Part shown: positions 1 through 11,786 of the stretch, piece by piece | Layout: each line of letters starts with the position of its first letter | Position numbering within the stretch: the first letter of the stretch is position 1 | Assembly: GCA_950295325.1 (NCBI GenBank) | Contig: OX485807.1 | Span: 4,218,501 to 4,282,500 of the forward strand | DNA length: 64,000 nucleotides | From: Polytrichum commune | Taxonomy: Eukaryota > Streptophyta > Polytrichopsida > Polytrichales > Polytrichaceae | Direction: 5' to 3' | Notes under the pieces: model-generated | Databases searched by the model: none | Seen by the model: the letters and a program-made list of their open reading frames with translations, nothing else | Told to the model about the DNA's origin: nothing | Position numbers and translations under genes: made by a program

Positions 1-1462
1 GTGGTATGCCAGGAAGAAGAGGCCTTGAAAGATCAAGACTTGTCAAATGCTCTAGCTGACACGAACTGGACCAAGGCAGTGCAGTTAGCATTTGAACTTC
101 GACGTCCTTTCAGAGTTCTGAATGTCTTTGCAGATCTTCTAAGGTTCAACTTCTGCCATATTATTACCTGTTTGATATGAGTGCCAGTCTGCAAGTGTTC
201 AGCATTTGTGCTGTAAATTCCTTACTGATTGTTTAGCTCATGTGCTTTCTCAAAGCATGCAAAGAGATAGCAGTCATTTTTGTCTCTGAGGCAGGATTCT
301 TCTTGAGACTTCACTCCATGATGTGTCTAATTCTGGTGCACGTTGCAGGCAGGAGGGGTCTGATGTAACAATACGAGAGATTCTGCAATCACTTGGAAAG
401 GAGTATTATAAGCTGTTACTAGAATATATTCGAGACTGGAATGCAAAGCCAAAGTCCTGTCATGTTGCGCAGCGTGTACTGTATGAACTGATTTCTGTAA
501 TTCCTGCTGGAAAAATTGTTGAGGTTTGATAGCTTATCCTGCTTCCTTGTTGTTTTGCTGATCCTGTTATTTAAGGTCTGTTCTTTCAGAGAGCAGCACC
601 AGCTTTAGTAGATCTTTGAGTTAGTAATGGTGCATAATTAGGTAATTCTCCACTAGGGTAAGTTTGATGTTTTATTTCAGTCACATATTCAAGCAGAATT
701 GCAACATTGGGTATTGTAACATTATTTTAAGTTTTTGCAGCCGTTGCTGCAAATTCGTAATCAGTATTTTGCAGCACCAATCTATGGTTGCTTAGATGCA
801 GAAGGCTTTTGAACTTGTTTCAACTGTTCTTGATGTCATTGTAAAATAACTTGTGGTTAGCCTCCAGAATTGATCATCCCCCCCCCCCCCCCTCCCCCTT
901 TTCTCACTGGTTGTTGTGATCTTTGCAGATACCTGGGATTCGGGAGCTTATGGAAGGAATAGTCCCGTACACAAAGCGTCACTTCAGTAGGATTGATCGC
1001 CTGTCACGTAGCACTTTCTTGCTTGATTACACATTAGCTCGCATGAATGTACTCTTGCCAGAAGATACTCTGGACTCAGGAGCTGCACTCCAGAGCTCTA
1101 GTTGGCCAACTATTGGAAACAACCAAACAATACATTCTGCTCAAGAACCAAAAGTACAAGATAAAATGCAAATAGATGGCAAGATTATTTTCTCTCAAGA
1201 AAATGGTAAGATTATTGAAAATGGAGCTGAGGGAGATGGCGAAGCTGAAGCAGAGATGACTGACGCAAGGGAGGAGAGTCAGAGAGAGGAGATTAATGGC
1301 AATGGGGAGGTTGCAGGCCTTGAAAGTGTCATAACACCAAGAAAACGCAAGCAGAAGAGGAAATCGGCACAGAAAGTAGAGAGTGCAACTAAGAAAGGTG
1401 GGTCAAAGTCTGTATCAAAAGGAGTTAAGAAACAATCAATATATCCTTCGGCAGCCTCATAG
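1..1462 (+). CDS. UTP13: UTP13 / TBL3-like U3 snoRNP WD-repeat protein, 3' end only
   Basis: This is the C-terminal part of a UTP13 (transducin beta-like 3) homologue, a WD40 protein of the U3 snoRNP/small-subunit processome that acts in the nucleolus in 18S rRNA maturation. The WD40 propellers lie upstream of the window. I read three exons: up to 143 (window edge; an AG at 11-12 could be the true acceptor), 349-523, and 929-1462 ending in TAG. Splice joins are AG|gttcaa to gcag|G and GAG|gtttga to gcag|ATA, and the frame is continuous. The translation shows the hallmark UTP13 C-terminal helical domain, including EYIRDWNAKPK, HVAQRVLYELI and YTKRHFSRIDRLSRSTFLLDY. After that comes an acidic stretch, then a strongly basic tail (PRKRKQKRKSAQK, then KKGGSKSVSKGVKK), a plausible nucleolar localisation signal. 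Identification is from family memory; the C-terminal domain match is strong. Confidence 0.88.
878..899. repeat. Poly-C tract before the last UTP13 exon
   Basis: A run of about 15 C followed by T and more C lies in the polypyrimidine region of the last UTP13 intron, roughly 30-50 bases before the acceptor at 927-928. It may serve as part of the polypyrimidine tract. It is also a place where assemblies often miscount. Confidence 0.7.
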
Positions 1463-2985
1463 TAGGCTCTGAAACAACTCCATGCATAGGCAAGTAAGAG
1501 CACTTGCATGAGGGAATTTTGCACAATACACAGAGCAATCCTGAGTTGAACACTGTTGTATGTTCTTTGCATTGATCTGCATTCTTACTTTAAATTGAGT
1601 AGCATAGGCATAGTTAAGAATGTTGCATATTAGGCGAACTCTTATATTGTCCAGGCTTTCTGGCAAAGAAATTTTGTGAACAAGGACAACTTGATTTATT
1701 TTAGGTACATTCCTAGCCTACAAGGATGTTTGACTATGAATACACAGGCATTGTGAACGTTGTTTTGTCTGATGAATGCATCCTAGCTAAATTATGTGAA
1801 GGATACCATCAATGCTGTTTAACATGCTGGTCTGTTACCACCTCCAACAGCCACTGTCATAGAGGTTGTAACTGAAGTAATCCCACATAATTATTGGCCT
1901 TGCTCTGAGCATGTTTCTTGTTGTGGACCTCACAATACTATCAGAACCTTTATTCTATGATGGCAGTTTTCTGGTTTTTGTCACCTTTGAACCTACCTAC
2001 TGAACTACTGTACCATTTAAGCATTAAACTTAGGTTGACTCCAGAATGCTTGAAGGTTGGAGTATGCCAGCATTCTACTCTTACCTTGGGAGCAAAAAAT
2101 ATATCAAAGTTCTTATCAATCAAAAATGGTACACAGTTTTCAGTATGTGATGCACTACCTGGAGTGACTTAGTTTACTGAGCACCTTAGTTGTGATATGT
2201 TGTAGAAAATTGTCTTCTCACACGTGTTTGTGGAGGAGACCTCATATTTAGAGGTGATTTTACAACCACATGTGCTAGACCATGACTGAAGTAATTTCAC
2301 CAAAAGTAACAACACTTTTGACCACTTATGTTTAAGAGGTGTACAGAACTAATAACTCACCAAAATGCTTCAAAAACACTCTTATGATGTTGATGCCCAG
2401 CAGCCAGTGTCTGCTATGTGAATCCCACAACGCACATTAAGGAGGCAAACCCATTGCTGTGGTGCTTTTGCTCACCCACACGATTGTCCCCAAGAGATGC
2501 TTCAAGTAATAAGGTAGACGTGCCTAATTGAGTTACTTATCTTGATTGGACAACTATATTTGAGTGGTATGTGGTTTGGTGTGGCTCCAAGAATGGATAC
2601 CAAAAAGACACGTGTGTAAAAGAGATTGGATTGCATGCTCAAATATGCTAATCATTTTTAGTTTAAGGTAGAGACGTCCATAACTAATCACTTAAGAGAT
2701 TTTGCATCAAATCTGAAGAAGTATAAGGTGGTGTCAATTTTTCTTGTATAGGAAGATACAATCAAGAGGATTGCAATTTTTTCAGTAACTTTATTCCTTA
2801 AATTGGAAATACTATGAATTTTTTAAGCCAAAAGTTGGCCTGAACACATTTACACCAATGTGTAGAGTTTACCATAACCACTCATTCTGAGACGAATTCC
2901 TCCTCATTTTAGCACTCAAAACTAGGGACATGTGTCATGGCACTATCGATTCCCTAGTGACACTATAATTTAAGTTGGAGACTTA
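1463..2985. other. UTP13 3' flank and intergenic DNA
   Basis: AT-rich sequence with no reading frame I believe. The first few hundred bases probably contain the UTP13 3' UTR. Around 2585-2690 there is a diverged copy of a dispersed repeat also seen near 42,050 and 59,590 (shared words around ACCAAAAAGACA and GAGATTGGA). Confidence 0.5.
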
Positions 2986-3369
2986 GGGTGAGTTTCCATG
3001 TAGGCCGCTTGCCCACTAGATTTTAGATAATAGTGGGTCGGAGGTGTTCGCATGTAGTTAAGCACAAGCTACTATTCAACCACATTATGACGGTCCGCTA
3101 GAATGTGGAGGGCTGTGGACACGGGCCACTAGACTTCCATGCGACCACTAAAGAATCTTTAACCTACAAGTGCCGGTCACTGAGAAAGGTTTTGAAGACC
3201 GGTTTTAGAAGGAGGAGGAGGTTAGTAGGTGGGCTTGGATTTGAGAAGATGGGAGTAGCTAGTTGGCACATATGAACCCTACCCCACTAGACTCCCTCTA
3301 CATTTGAGCAGGTGTGTCATTATTCACACTAGAATCTAGTGGGCGAGCTACCTACATGGAATCTTACCC
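2986..3369. mobile_element. PIF/Harbinger (Tourist-like) MITE, copy 1
   Basis: A 384-bp non-coding element. The left end starts GGGTGAGTTTCCATGTAGG. The right end read on the other strand starts GGGTAAGATTCCATGTAGG and stays similar for about 42 bases (both continue into GCCCACTAGATT). It is flanked by TTA on both sides (2983-2985 and 3370-3372), the 3-bp target duplication typical of the PIF/Harbinger superfamily. A second copy in the opposite orientation lies at 26,894-27,319. No transposase is present, so it must depend on an autonomous relative. Confidence 0.82.
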
Positions 3370-3905
3370 TTAGAAAACCAAGAACTATTGGTGTACAAGT
3401 TGGCAGGAAGGGTGTGCATTGATGTCGATCATCATCAAACAATTCTTCCATTGTCACCAGATTGTGAATATTCTTCTTCAACGCTAAAAATTGCATGCAA
3501 TCCTTCCTCATTGTAGCACCTGCAATTATTTGCAATTTTGGAGCTGAGCCTAGAAGAGTTTTAAGTTCTAAACATTCTTTTGGAGTTGCTTTCGGATCGC
3601 AAGAAAATGTAAAAAGTTTCATACAAGTGAAAATAAACACCTTCCTAGGGTCTAAATTATGACCTATAGACCCTTCTTTTTTTGGGAAATATTTGCTTAT
3701 GATTAGTCATGAAAACTATGACATTCTCACTAACTCGTGGTTTAATCAACGTGACATTTGACAATCATGTCTTGCTATGCACAAAAACCCAAGCCGTGAA
3801 ATGCGGAACCTTATTTTAACCACCCACAAAAAGAACATATCGAAATTAGTCCCAACTTTATGGATATTCTGATACCCTATATACTCCCGACGGGGTCTTG
3901 ATCGG

Positions 3906-4303
3906 TGTTAAGAGTGAGGAAACCATGTGCATAATGAAACAGAGTAACGGTGCTAACTCAAACTCTTGAACTATCTTGATCAAAGGGGGAACTGTCCTTA
4001 TATACAATCTGGCTCGACACTTGGACTAGGTCCAAGTGTCGGCACCTGGTTACACCGTGGACTAGCTACCTCGGTGGGAATATTCTAGCTCGGCCTCGGT
4101 CTCCTATATCAAGACCGAGGCCCTTAACTAATTGTTTGCTCATAAGTTGAGATACCTTGGACTTGTGTGCACGGCCTCCTACCGGCGGCCGCCACTTTAC
4201 TTAAGGTGGCTAATGCCCATGTGGGACTAATTAATACCGATTAGCTTCCATGCTAGATGACGGTTAACCTAGGTTGCTTAGGTGCTTATCCATTATCTTA
4301 ACA
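3906..4303 (-). repeat. 3' LTR of the copia element
   Basis: 398 bp, the partner of 10237-10634 with about 99% identity counted by eye (3 differences, no indels). Preceded by ATCGG at 3901-3905, matching 10635-10639. Confidence 0.96.
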
Positions 4304-4314
4304 CTTCTCCTCAA
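4304..4314 (-). promoter_or_regulatory. Polypurine tract
   Basis: The sense strand reads TTGAGGAGAAG directly against the 3' LTR start TGTTAAGA. A purine-rich tract in exactly this position primes plus-strand DNA synthesis in LTR retrotransposons. Confidence 0.75.
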
Positions 4315-5204
4315 CCTAGGATTAACTTCATTAAAAACTTTTTCAAGTAAAACCCGTTTCGGGACAAAACCTTGAGGAAGAAAATAGTATTAATCTTTCG
4401 GTGAGTCTAGTTCTTGGAGTGACCTCATCCTAGCGGCATGTAACAACTTCTTATGCTTATATGCCGGAAGAGCTTTGGTAAGCATATCGGCAATGTCTCG
4501 GGGAGTTCACTAGACATGTATATATGTATACACGTGCGTGACAAGGGTATTTATTCAAGGGGTATTTAATTATCCATCCTTGATTTTTTGTACCATATTA
4601 TTATATTATTATATTATTTCTTGTTTTTTAAATGACCCTATAATTACTTTTAAATTTGATGAAGCTCTAATTTTAAGCTAGGTATGTTCATTATAATTAT
4701 TTGATTTTTCTCCAAAGGGTTTAAGAGCATTCAAAGTACTAAGTCACCAAAATCCAATGCACATCAAGGTTTTATATTAAGAGTGTTCATAAAGAGTTTC
4801 AAACAATAAAATCAGCCCATGTTCCTCAATCAAGTTATACGCACAATTAAACACAACGGTATTGAGTGTAAAAAAACAATTAAAACACCAACAACAAAGC
4901 AAGCAAAAATATGGTCCATGCCATAATGTAGAAGGGTATAGAGTTAATACTACAACATCTTGCTTGAAGCAGACAAACACAAGACCAACCAAAACTCCTA
5001 GTTTTTCATCCAAAATCTTCCCGGCTCTGAACATAAAGGACACCCTATTTCAAAAAACCTAGGATCCTTAAATCCTACGGTATATTTTTAAAAATATGCG
5101 TTATTTGTATCAAGCCTATATTATTTATAATACAATTTTTATCATACATACTCACCTATATTACTTCTAAGAAAATTCTAAGTTTTTCCTTTTGTGAATA
5201 TAAA

Positions 5205-8200
5205 TTACCCTATATTTTCCCGCACGTTGTTTTCTAATATTATCACAGTGAACTCTCCGAGGGCAATGTTGTGCTCCGACTCTATCTTTCTAATCTCAAG
5301 TTGATCCTTGTTAATCAAGTCTTGAAATAAACTAAAGATATGTGGACTAATGTGTTTAGTCCGGTCGGCTTTGATGAAGCCCGAGGACATTTGTTGTATG
5401 CAGGCTGCATTGTCCTCGAAGATGATCATTGGTTTCTCCTTCTTCTGGATTTGGCATTGTTGTCGTATGATCTTCTCGATGGTTCGTAGCCAAACACTCT
5501 CGCGGACCGCTTCGTGGAAGGCCAACAACTCGGCATGATTTGTCGATGTTGCGGTCACGGTCTGTTTCGTGGATTCCCACGAGATGGGTGCTCCGCATTT
5601 GAGGAAGATGTATCCCGTTTGTGATTTCCCGACGTCCGGGTCGGTTCGGAATCCTGAATCTGCAAAACCTATCACCTCGGTTTTGTTAGTTCTTTGATAG
5701 TATAATCCGAGGTCGGATGTACCTCGTAGGTACCTCAGCAGGTGCTTGACCCTGTTCCAATGTCGTATCGTTGGATTTTGGCTATGCCTAGCCAATATGC
5801 TCGTTGCGAATGCGATGTCGGGTCTTATGTGAGTTGTGAGGTAGGTGAATGAACCAACCGCGGTGAGGTACTTTTGTTTGTCTATCACCTCCTCCTCCTC
5901 CTCACGAGGTTGGTACGGGTCTTCATTCGTCTTGCTCCGGCCGATCATTGGCGCAGCCAATGGGTTGGCGTCCTCCATCTGAAACATTTTGAGCACTTTC
6001 TGCACGTAGGTCTGTAGGTGTAAGAATATGCCATTCGGCATATGGTGGACTTGAAGTCCGAGGCAAAATGTAGTTGGTCCAAGACATTTCATGTCGAACT
6101 TGCTTGTTAGAATGTCTTGAGCATATTTGCACATCTTGGGGCTCCCGATGATGTTCAAATTATTTACATATGCGGCAATGATTACAAAACCATCCTTAGT
6201 GCAATATGTGAAAATGCAAGGTAAGGTAGAGTTGTGTATAAAACCTTGTGATACCAAAAAGTTGCATAAATGGTGGTACCAGGCTCGGCTTGATTGCTTA
6301 AGGCCGTAGAGGGCCTTACATATCCTCAAGCCCACAAACCATCCCGGTTTGGGCTTAGGAACGGATTCTAGGAATCCGGGTGGGGGGTTGATGTGTAGGA
6401 TTGAATCCAATGTACCGTGGAGGTACGCGGTTACCACATCCAATAGATATATCTTTAGAACAAGATGAACTGTTAGTGCTAGTAGGTACCTGAAGGAGAC
6501 ACAGTCCATCACATGTAAGTATGTTTGGTCAAAATCAACTCCGGGTCTTTGAGTGCAACCTTGGGCTACTAACCTTACCTTATACCTTAGGACTCGACCT
6601 TGTGAGTCGAGTATTCGGGTGAAGATTAGCTTATGGCCGATTGGTGGCTTCTTAAGGTCATCCGCAATGTCCGAGAATACCTCGTGTTTCCGAAGAGAGG
6701 TGTATTCGGCTTCTATGGCCAATTGCCACTGAGGCCAATCCTTCTTCTTTCTAGCTTGGTCTAAGGTAGTTGGATCGGTGTCGGGACTCGAGTCTAAGGA
6801 CTCGGTAGTGTAATGAACCTTGAGTGTCCGTTTGGGCGTCCGTTTGGTAGGTGGTTTGGTAGGTGGGCGTTTTTTAGGGAGGATGTTGCTGGTGCCAGGG
6901 ATGGCACCTCGAATCACCCTTTCCTCGATTGAGAATCCGTCGGGCACGTTTTCGGCTAAGGCCTTGAGGTTTAGAAGCTTAGATGTCTCGGTGTTGGTTA
7001 ACGATGTAGGTGGGTCTGGATTCATGGTTAACGTCTCCGGTGCACCAAAGTTCAAAGGTGAGCTTGACTTGTTTGAGGATAGTGTCGGGAATACTTGCTC
7101 TAGGAACTTACAGTTAGCGAATCGGGCTTTAAGGAGGTTCCCGGTTGTGGGTTCTAGATATCTGATTATCGAGGGTGAATCGTATCCAACATAGATTCCC
7201 TCGTGTCTTTGTGGGCCTATTTTATGCCGTTTTGGGTCCAGGAGAGGGACCCAAACTTGGCAACCGAAGGTTCTGATATGGGCCACATTCGGTGGCCTTC
7301 CGGATAGGAGTTCGTGAGGTGTTTTTGTGTTGAGGAGGGTGGATCGTAGCTTAAGGAGGGCCGCGGTGTATAAGATTGCATGGCCCCACATGTTGGGTGG
7401 TAATCGGGAATGTAGGAACAAAGGTCTTGCTACTAGTTGGATTTTCTTCACAAATGCCTCTGCGAGGCCATTTTGTGAGTGTTCGTAAGGTACTGAGTAG
7501 GTTAGGTTGATCCTAGAGGCGTTACAATAGTCCTCAAAAGCGTGAGATCAGAATTCTTGGGCGTTGTCCATCCTTAGGTGCTTAATCGGGTTGTCGGGGA
7601 AGTGGTCTTTGTACCTGATAAGGATGGATAAGAGTTTTGGGAAGGCTAGGTTTCGGGTCGGGAGTAAGGCGACCTCGAGGTGGCTTCCCGATGCGTCCAC
7701 AAGTACGAAGTAGTAGCAAAAGGTCCCTGAAGGTGGGCTTATTGGCCCGCATATATCCCCGTGTATCCTGAATAGTGGTGGAGGTAGTTCTGTGGGTAGT
7801 GTCCAATGTGATGGCCTCCGGATTAGTTTTCCTTGGATACATGCTACGCATTCTTGTGTCTTCCCGGCGTCTGCCGTTGTAAGGGCGCGACCTTGGGTCA
7901 ATGGGATCATCCTCCGGAATATGGTCGTTCCCGGATGTCCCAGTCTAGAGTGCCAAATATCTGGCTTGGCGGCTTTAGTGTCTATAGACACCCCCTGCGC
8001 CAGGTTGCGCTCCGTCGTGGGACCTCTCTCCCACGCGGCCATGCAAACATTTTCCTCACCTAGAGTGGGGCTAGATCCCAAGGGTTTTATGGCAACCTTG
8101 TAAAGTCCATCGAGGCCCGCGTTAGTGGTGGCAATGACCTGGGGTCCTTGCCTAAGCTCGATTACTTCTTCATCGCCCTGCATCGCCGTGCAGAGGTGGA

Positions 8201-9635
8201 TATTCCTTGCCCTCAGATCCCGATAGCTGATCAGGCTCCTCAGCGCATCTGGGGCGTACATTGCCTTCTCACAATTGAGGGGGAATCCCCCGGGCAAGAT
8301 AATTGTTGCCCGGCCCTCCCGGAACCTTAGCGTCTGGCTTCCGGCCATTGTAAGTATTTTACAGGTGGACCATGACTTCTCACTTTGGAAGTGGAAGAAT
8401 TGTGCCTTAGTTAGGATTGTGTGAGTTGATGCGCTATCCAGGAGGGCAACATCTTGGGTTGACGTGCCTCCTTCCCGGATAGCCATAAAATTTTCCACAT
8501 CAAAATCAAGATCGGGCATGTCTGAGGGTTCAAAGTTGTAATTATGCCTTGGTTTATTACGTAGCTCTTGCAATTCCCTGAACATATCTACAATGTACTG
8601 TGATGCCCTGCAATCCTTTGCAAAATGTCCTTTTCTCCCACATTTGTGACAATTTCCCGAGGTTGTCCTAGCCTGTTCCTGCTTAGGTGGGAAGTATCTA
8701 GGGCTGTGTGGGTTCCCTGTTGCAGGTTTATTATGCCATTGAGGTGGAGTTTTGCGAAAAGAACCTCTTGGTGGCCTACGGGAGGCCTCTGTAGTGTGAA
8801 CTTCCGCGTGGTGGTGAACTGGGGAGTCGTCCCGCCGCGGTCCCGGTCCCGGTCCGGCTCCGCGTCCTGTCCCCGGCATCGGTGCGAGTGCTCCTGTGGT
8901 TCCGTTTAGCTCCTCCGGCTCGACGTCCTCGATCTTGGCGATGGTCGTATGCACCTCCCTCGCTGGTCGGGACTCCGCGTTTCGTAGCAGGATTTGGTGA
9001 TGCTTCTCGGCGAGCAATAGGTGAGACATGAGCTTCGAGTGCTTCTTAAACTTCATATTCTTGTATTGTTGTGAGAGGATGGCCGTTGCAGGTGGGAATG
9101 TCGAGAGGGTCTTCTCGATTAGCTCCTCGCCCGTAATGACTTGCCCGCACAACCGAAGTTGAGCTGTAATCTGGTGCAGCTCCGAGTTGAATGCGGCGAA
9201 GTCCGGGAAATCGAGTACTCGGATGTTGGTCCAGTCTGCTCGAGCTTGTGGCAGGAACAACGTCTGTTCGTGGTCAAACCGGGCGTGAAGTTCCGCCCAT
9301 AGCTCGGCGGGGTCCTCGATCTGCAAGTATTGAAGTCGTAATGCATGGTCGAGGTGGCGTCGAAGTATCATCAATGTATGTCATTTGGCTGCTGGCGGGA
9401 TCGGTGGTGTGTCGTCCGTTGGGGTGGTGCTTGTGCTTGGAGGTGGTGATGTTAGAGTCTTGGCGAGGTCCTCAACACTCAGTAACACTTTAGCATCATT
9501 AACCCATTCTAAGAAGTTTGACCCGTCGGAACTCAGAGGTGCAAACATTAAGGCATGCATTTTGGATTCTGTAAATCTAGGTTTTGTAGACATTGATATT
9601 ATGGTGTGTATGTCATCAGTTGATGAAGTAAACAT
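5205..9635 (-). pseudogene. copia gag-pol polyprotein, single frame with two TGA codons
   Basis: One frame runs from ATG at 9635 to TAA at 5205-5207 (1,476 sense-length codons) with two in-frame TGAs, at 9381-9383 (after PPAAK) and 7548-7550 (after NAQEF). Domains in order: gag with CCHC zinc knuckle CHKCGRKGHFAKDC (about residues 329-342); protease LLDSASTHTIL; pre-integrase zinc region WHSRLGHP with CVACIQGK; integrase core Asp in HGDICGP, Asp in RMDNAQEF, Glu in EHSQNGLAE just past the second TGA; reverse transcriptase with LDVVTAYLHG; RNase H with FADSGF, HAELLAFHEA and FEDNAACI. The reverse transcriptase box that should be YVDD reads YVNN (6159-6170), removing both catalytic aspartates. 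No frameshift is visible, so decay is recent. The copy could still be mobilised in trans. Overlapping frames on the + strand here are shadows. Confidence 0.93.
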
Positions 9636-10218
9636 CTATGAAATCAAACACTAGTAACACATGCCAGTGTCTACTCCTTAGTTTAGGTAGAAGAGCTTAA
9701 AACAGATTGGTTAGAATCTCAAAGTGAAAGTTTCCATGTAAATTTCGGCAGCATAACATTTCTGAAGGTGGAAAATTCAGAGAAAAAAAATCTGCAGCAT
9801 AACTTTTCTTGTGACTTGGTGAAAGCAGGAGGTATATCTAATTTGCTATTAACTATTGGACAATAGTTCGGTATTGTAACAATGTATGACTTTTCTACAT
9901 GAAAATCTGGGGAAAAATTTGGCAGCACTTCGGTACTATCACAACTATCCAGAATGTAGAAAATGGGGTAAGAAAGAGAGTAATGCTTTCAAATATAGTA
10001 GCTATCATGGAATGACAAAGAACTATATCTGATCCTAGACAAACTGTGCTTTCTGATAGTAGTCCAATGGTAAAACTATCTGTCTAGTAGTAAAAATGAT
10101 TTTCTGATGCCTTAAACAAGCTAAACATGCATGTCTATCTAGTGATCTCTCAAAAGTGACCACTCAAGTGCTCTTAGAGGTGATTGACTAACAATCTAAA
10201 GTGAACAATGAGGTGCTA

Positions 10219-10234
10219 GGAGCAGTGTTGATAA
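10219..10234 (-). promoter_or_regulatory. Putative tRNA primer-binding site
   Basis: Two bases inside the 5' LTR the sense strand reads TTATCAACACTGCTCC. This is not the usual plant copia initiator-Met site (TGGTATCAGAGC), although it shares TATCA. The position is right for a primer-binding site, but I cannot assign the tRNA. Confidence 0.4.
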
Positions 10235-10236
10235 CG

Positions 10237-10634
10237 TGTTAAGAGTGAGGAAACCATGTGCATAATGAAATAGAGTAACGGTGCTAATTCAAACTCTTGA
10301 ACTATCTTGATCAAAGGGGGAACTGTCCTTATATACAATCTGGCTCGACACTTGGACTAGGTCCAAGTGTCGGCACCTGGTTATACCGTGGACTAGCTAC
10401 CTCGGTGGGAATATTCTAGCTCGGCCTCGGTCTCCTATATCAAGACCGAGGCCCTTAACTAATTGTTTGCTCATAAGTTGAGATACCTTGGACTTGTGTG
10501 CACGGCCTCCTACCGGCGGCCGCCACTTTACTTAAGGTGGCTAATGCCCATGTGGGACTAATTAATACCGATTAGCTTCCATGCTAGATGACGGTTAACC
10601 TAGGTTGCTTAGGTGCTTATCCATTATCTTAACA
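10237..10634 (-). repeat. 5' LTR of the copia element
   Basis: 398 bp, sense strand beginning TGTTAAGA and ending TCTTAACA, so its termini form an 8-bp perfect inverted repeat. It differs from the other LTR at three sites; each is T here and C in the left LTR on the + strand. It is followed outward by the ATCGG target duplication. Confidence 0.96.
10328..10335 (-). promoter_or_regulatory. TATA box in the 5' LTR
   Basis: On the element's sense strand the LTR contains TGTATATAAGGA. This is a good TATA-box match, about 90 bases from the LTR 3' end, in the place expected for the U3/R promoter. The same motif occurs in the 3' LTR at about 3997-4004. Function is inferred from sequence and position. 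Confidence 0.6.
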
Positions 10635-10639
10635 ATCGG

Positions 10640-11786
10640 GAATAGGTGGTTCGACTCTATAGTCAATAGAATTAGGAGGACCTTTATGACCATTTAATGA
10701 ACATAAGAATCTTCACTTTGACAATAAATAAGATACTCATTTGAACTCCAAAAATTATGAAAAATTTGGCTACATGCTTGATTGGATTAGCTAACCAATT
10801 TGTACAAATCATCTCCTAGGAGAAGTGGGCTAGTTGGACAAAGTGACCGTTTAAGACTCATCTACATTAACATCAACACATATTGGGAACAACAATCTTT
10901 GGTTTCAATACTCGAGATACGAGGGGCAAAGTGATATTGCTCCAACAAACAATAGTCAATACAGGTGCCTTCTAGCCTTGTGAAGCGTGAAGAGTTACAT
11001 ATCCCACTTCACTCCTGCTGTGCCTCTGGGATTGATGTGATCTTTATTCTAATATCTATACATCCAGAATTGGCAGATTCTCACAAATTGCTACTTGTCT
11101 TTAATTATACAAGTTGGAAGAGTAGTATGAGAGAGAGTTCTTTCCCTTGCCCCTCAACAATACTTAACAGTGATTGGGGAGATTTTTGGGCATAATTGGT
11201 TGAGATCCTAATATTTGCAAGTCCAACCGGTTATATGTTTGACATCCTTCGGTTTTCCTTTATTAAATTGGGATATATTCTATAAATTCCTCTAAAATGA
11301 TCAGCAATTTTCCTGGAGTCTTGAAGTTCAACCGGTTATTTCTCAAACTCAAGCGGTTCATCTGTAACTAACTGCCGTTTCTCCCCAATCATTGGTACTT
11401 AACCCTTAAAGGACCACCAAGGGGCTCAACTTTACGGCCTATCTACACAATTTGTACAAGCCTCACTGAGTCTTTAATCATGAATACATAAATTGGTGGG
11501 TTTCAAACTGTATTTAGTACAATATCTTCTATCAAAGAGAAAAGAAGAAGAAGAATTTTTCTATGACATTGATGATCATTATATTGAGTATGTATCTGCA
11601 TTCAAAGGCACCCATGTTGTGTAAAACTCCAACTAGGCTGACGTAAGACCCATATGATCATATCTACAGTATCTGGAATTCATCCCATTGCATCCATCCA
11701 GGATCTCCTAAGACAAAACTACCGATACTCTTCTTTCCGCTTTTCTTAATCTCTTCAGTACCATCTATTGCCACCCTAAAACTCTC
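10640..11786. other. Intergenic DNA upstream of the CCR4-type gene, with a dispersed repeat
   Basis: No believable gene. About 11,196-11,510 is homologous, in inverted orientation, to 32,475-32,725 (shared words include TTTATAGAATATA and CCGGTTGGACTTG read on the minus strand). The last few hundred bases should include the promoter and 5' UTR of the downstream gene; I cannot place the transcription start. Confidence 0.5.

Larger units (their letters stand above)
3906..10634 (-). mobile_element. Ty1/copia LTR retrotransposon, nearly full length, minus orientation
   Basis: A 6,729-bp element with a 398-bp LTR at each end and a perfect 5-bp target duplication ATCGG (3901-3905 and 10635-10639). 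The order on the minus strand is 5' LTR (10634-10237), a primer-binding-like site, then gag, protease, integrase, reverse transcriptase and RNase H in one frame, a polypurine tract, and the 3' LTR (4303-3906). Integrase lies before reverse transcriptase, which defines Ty1/copia. The LTRs differ at only three positions, so the insertion is recent. It sits between the UTP13 and CCR4-type genes and about 1.2 kb upstream of the latter's start codon, so it may influence that promoter. The coding frame holds two TGA codons and a changed YVDD motif, so this copy should be non-autonomous. Confidence 0.96.

Noticed and set aside
6820..7194. 124-codon + strand frame inside the copia
   Set aside because: Antisense shadow of the gag-pol frame; no motif.
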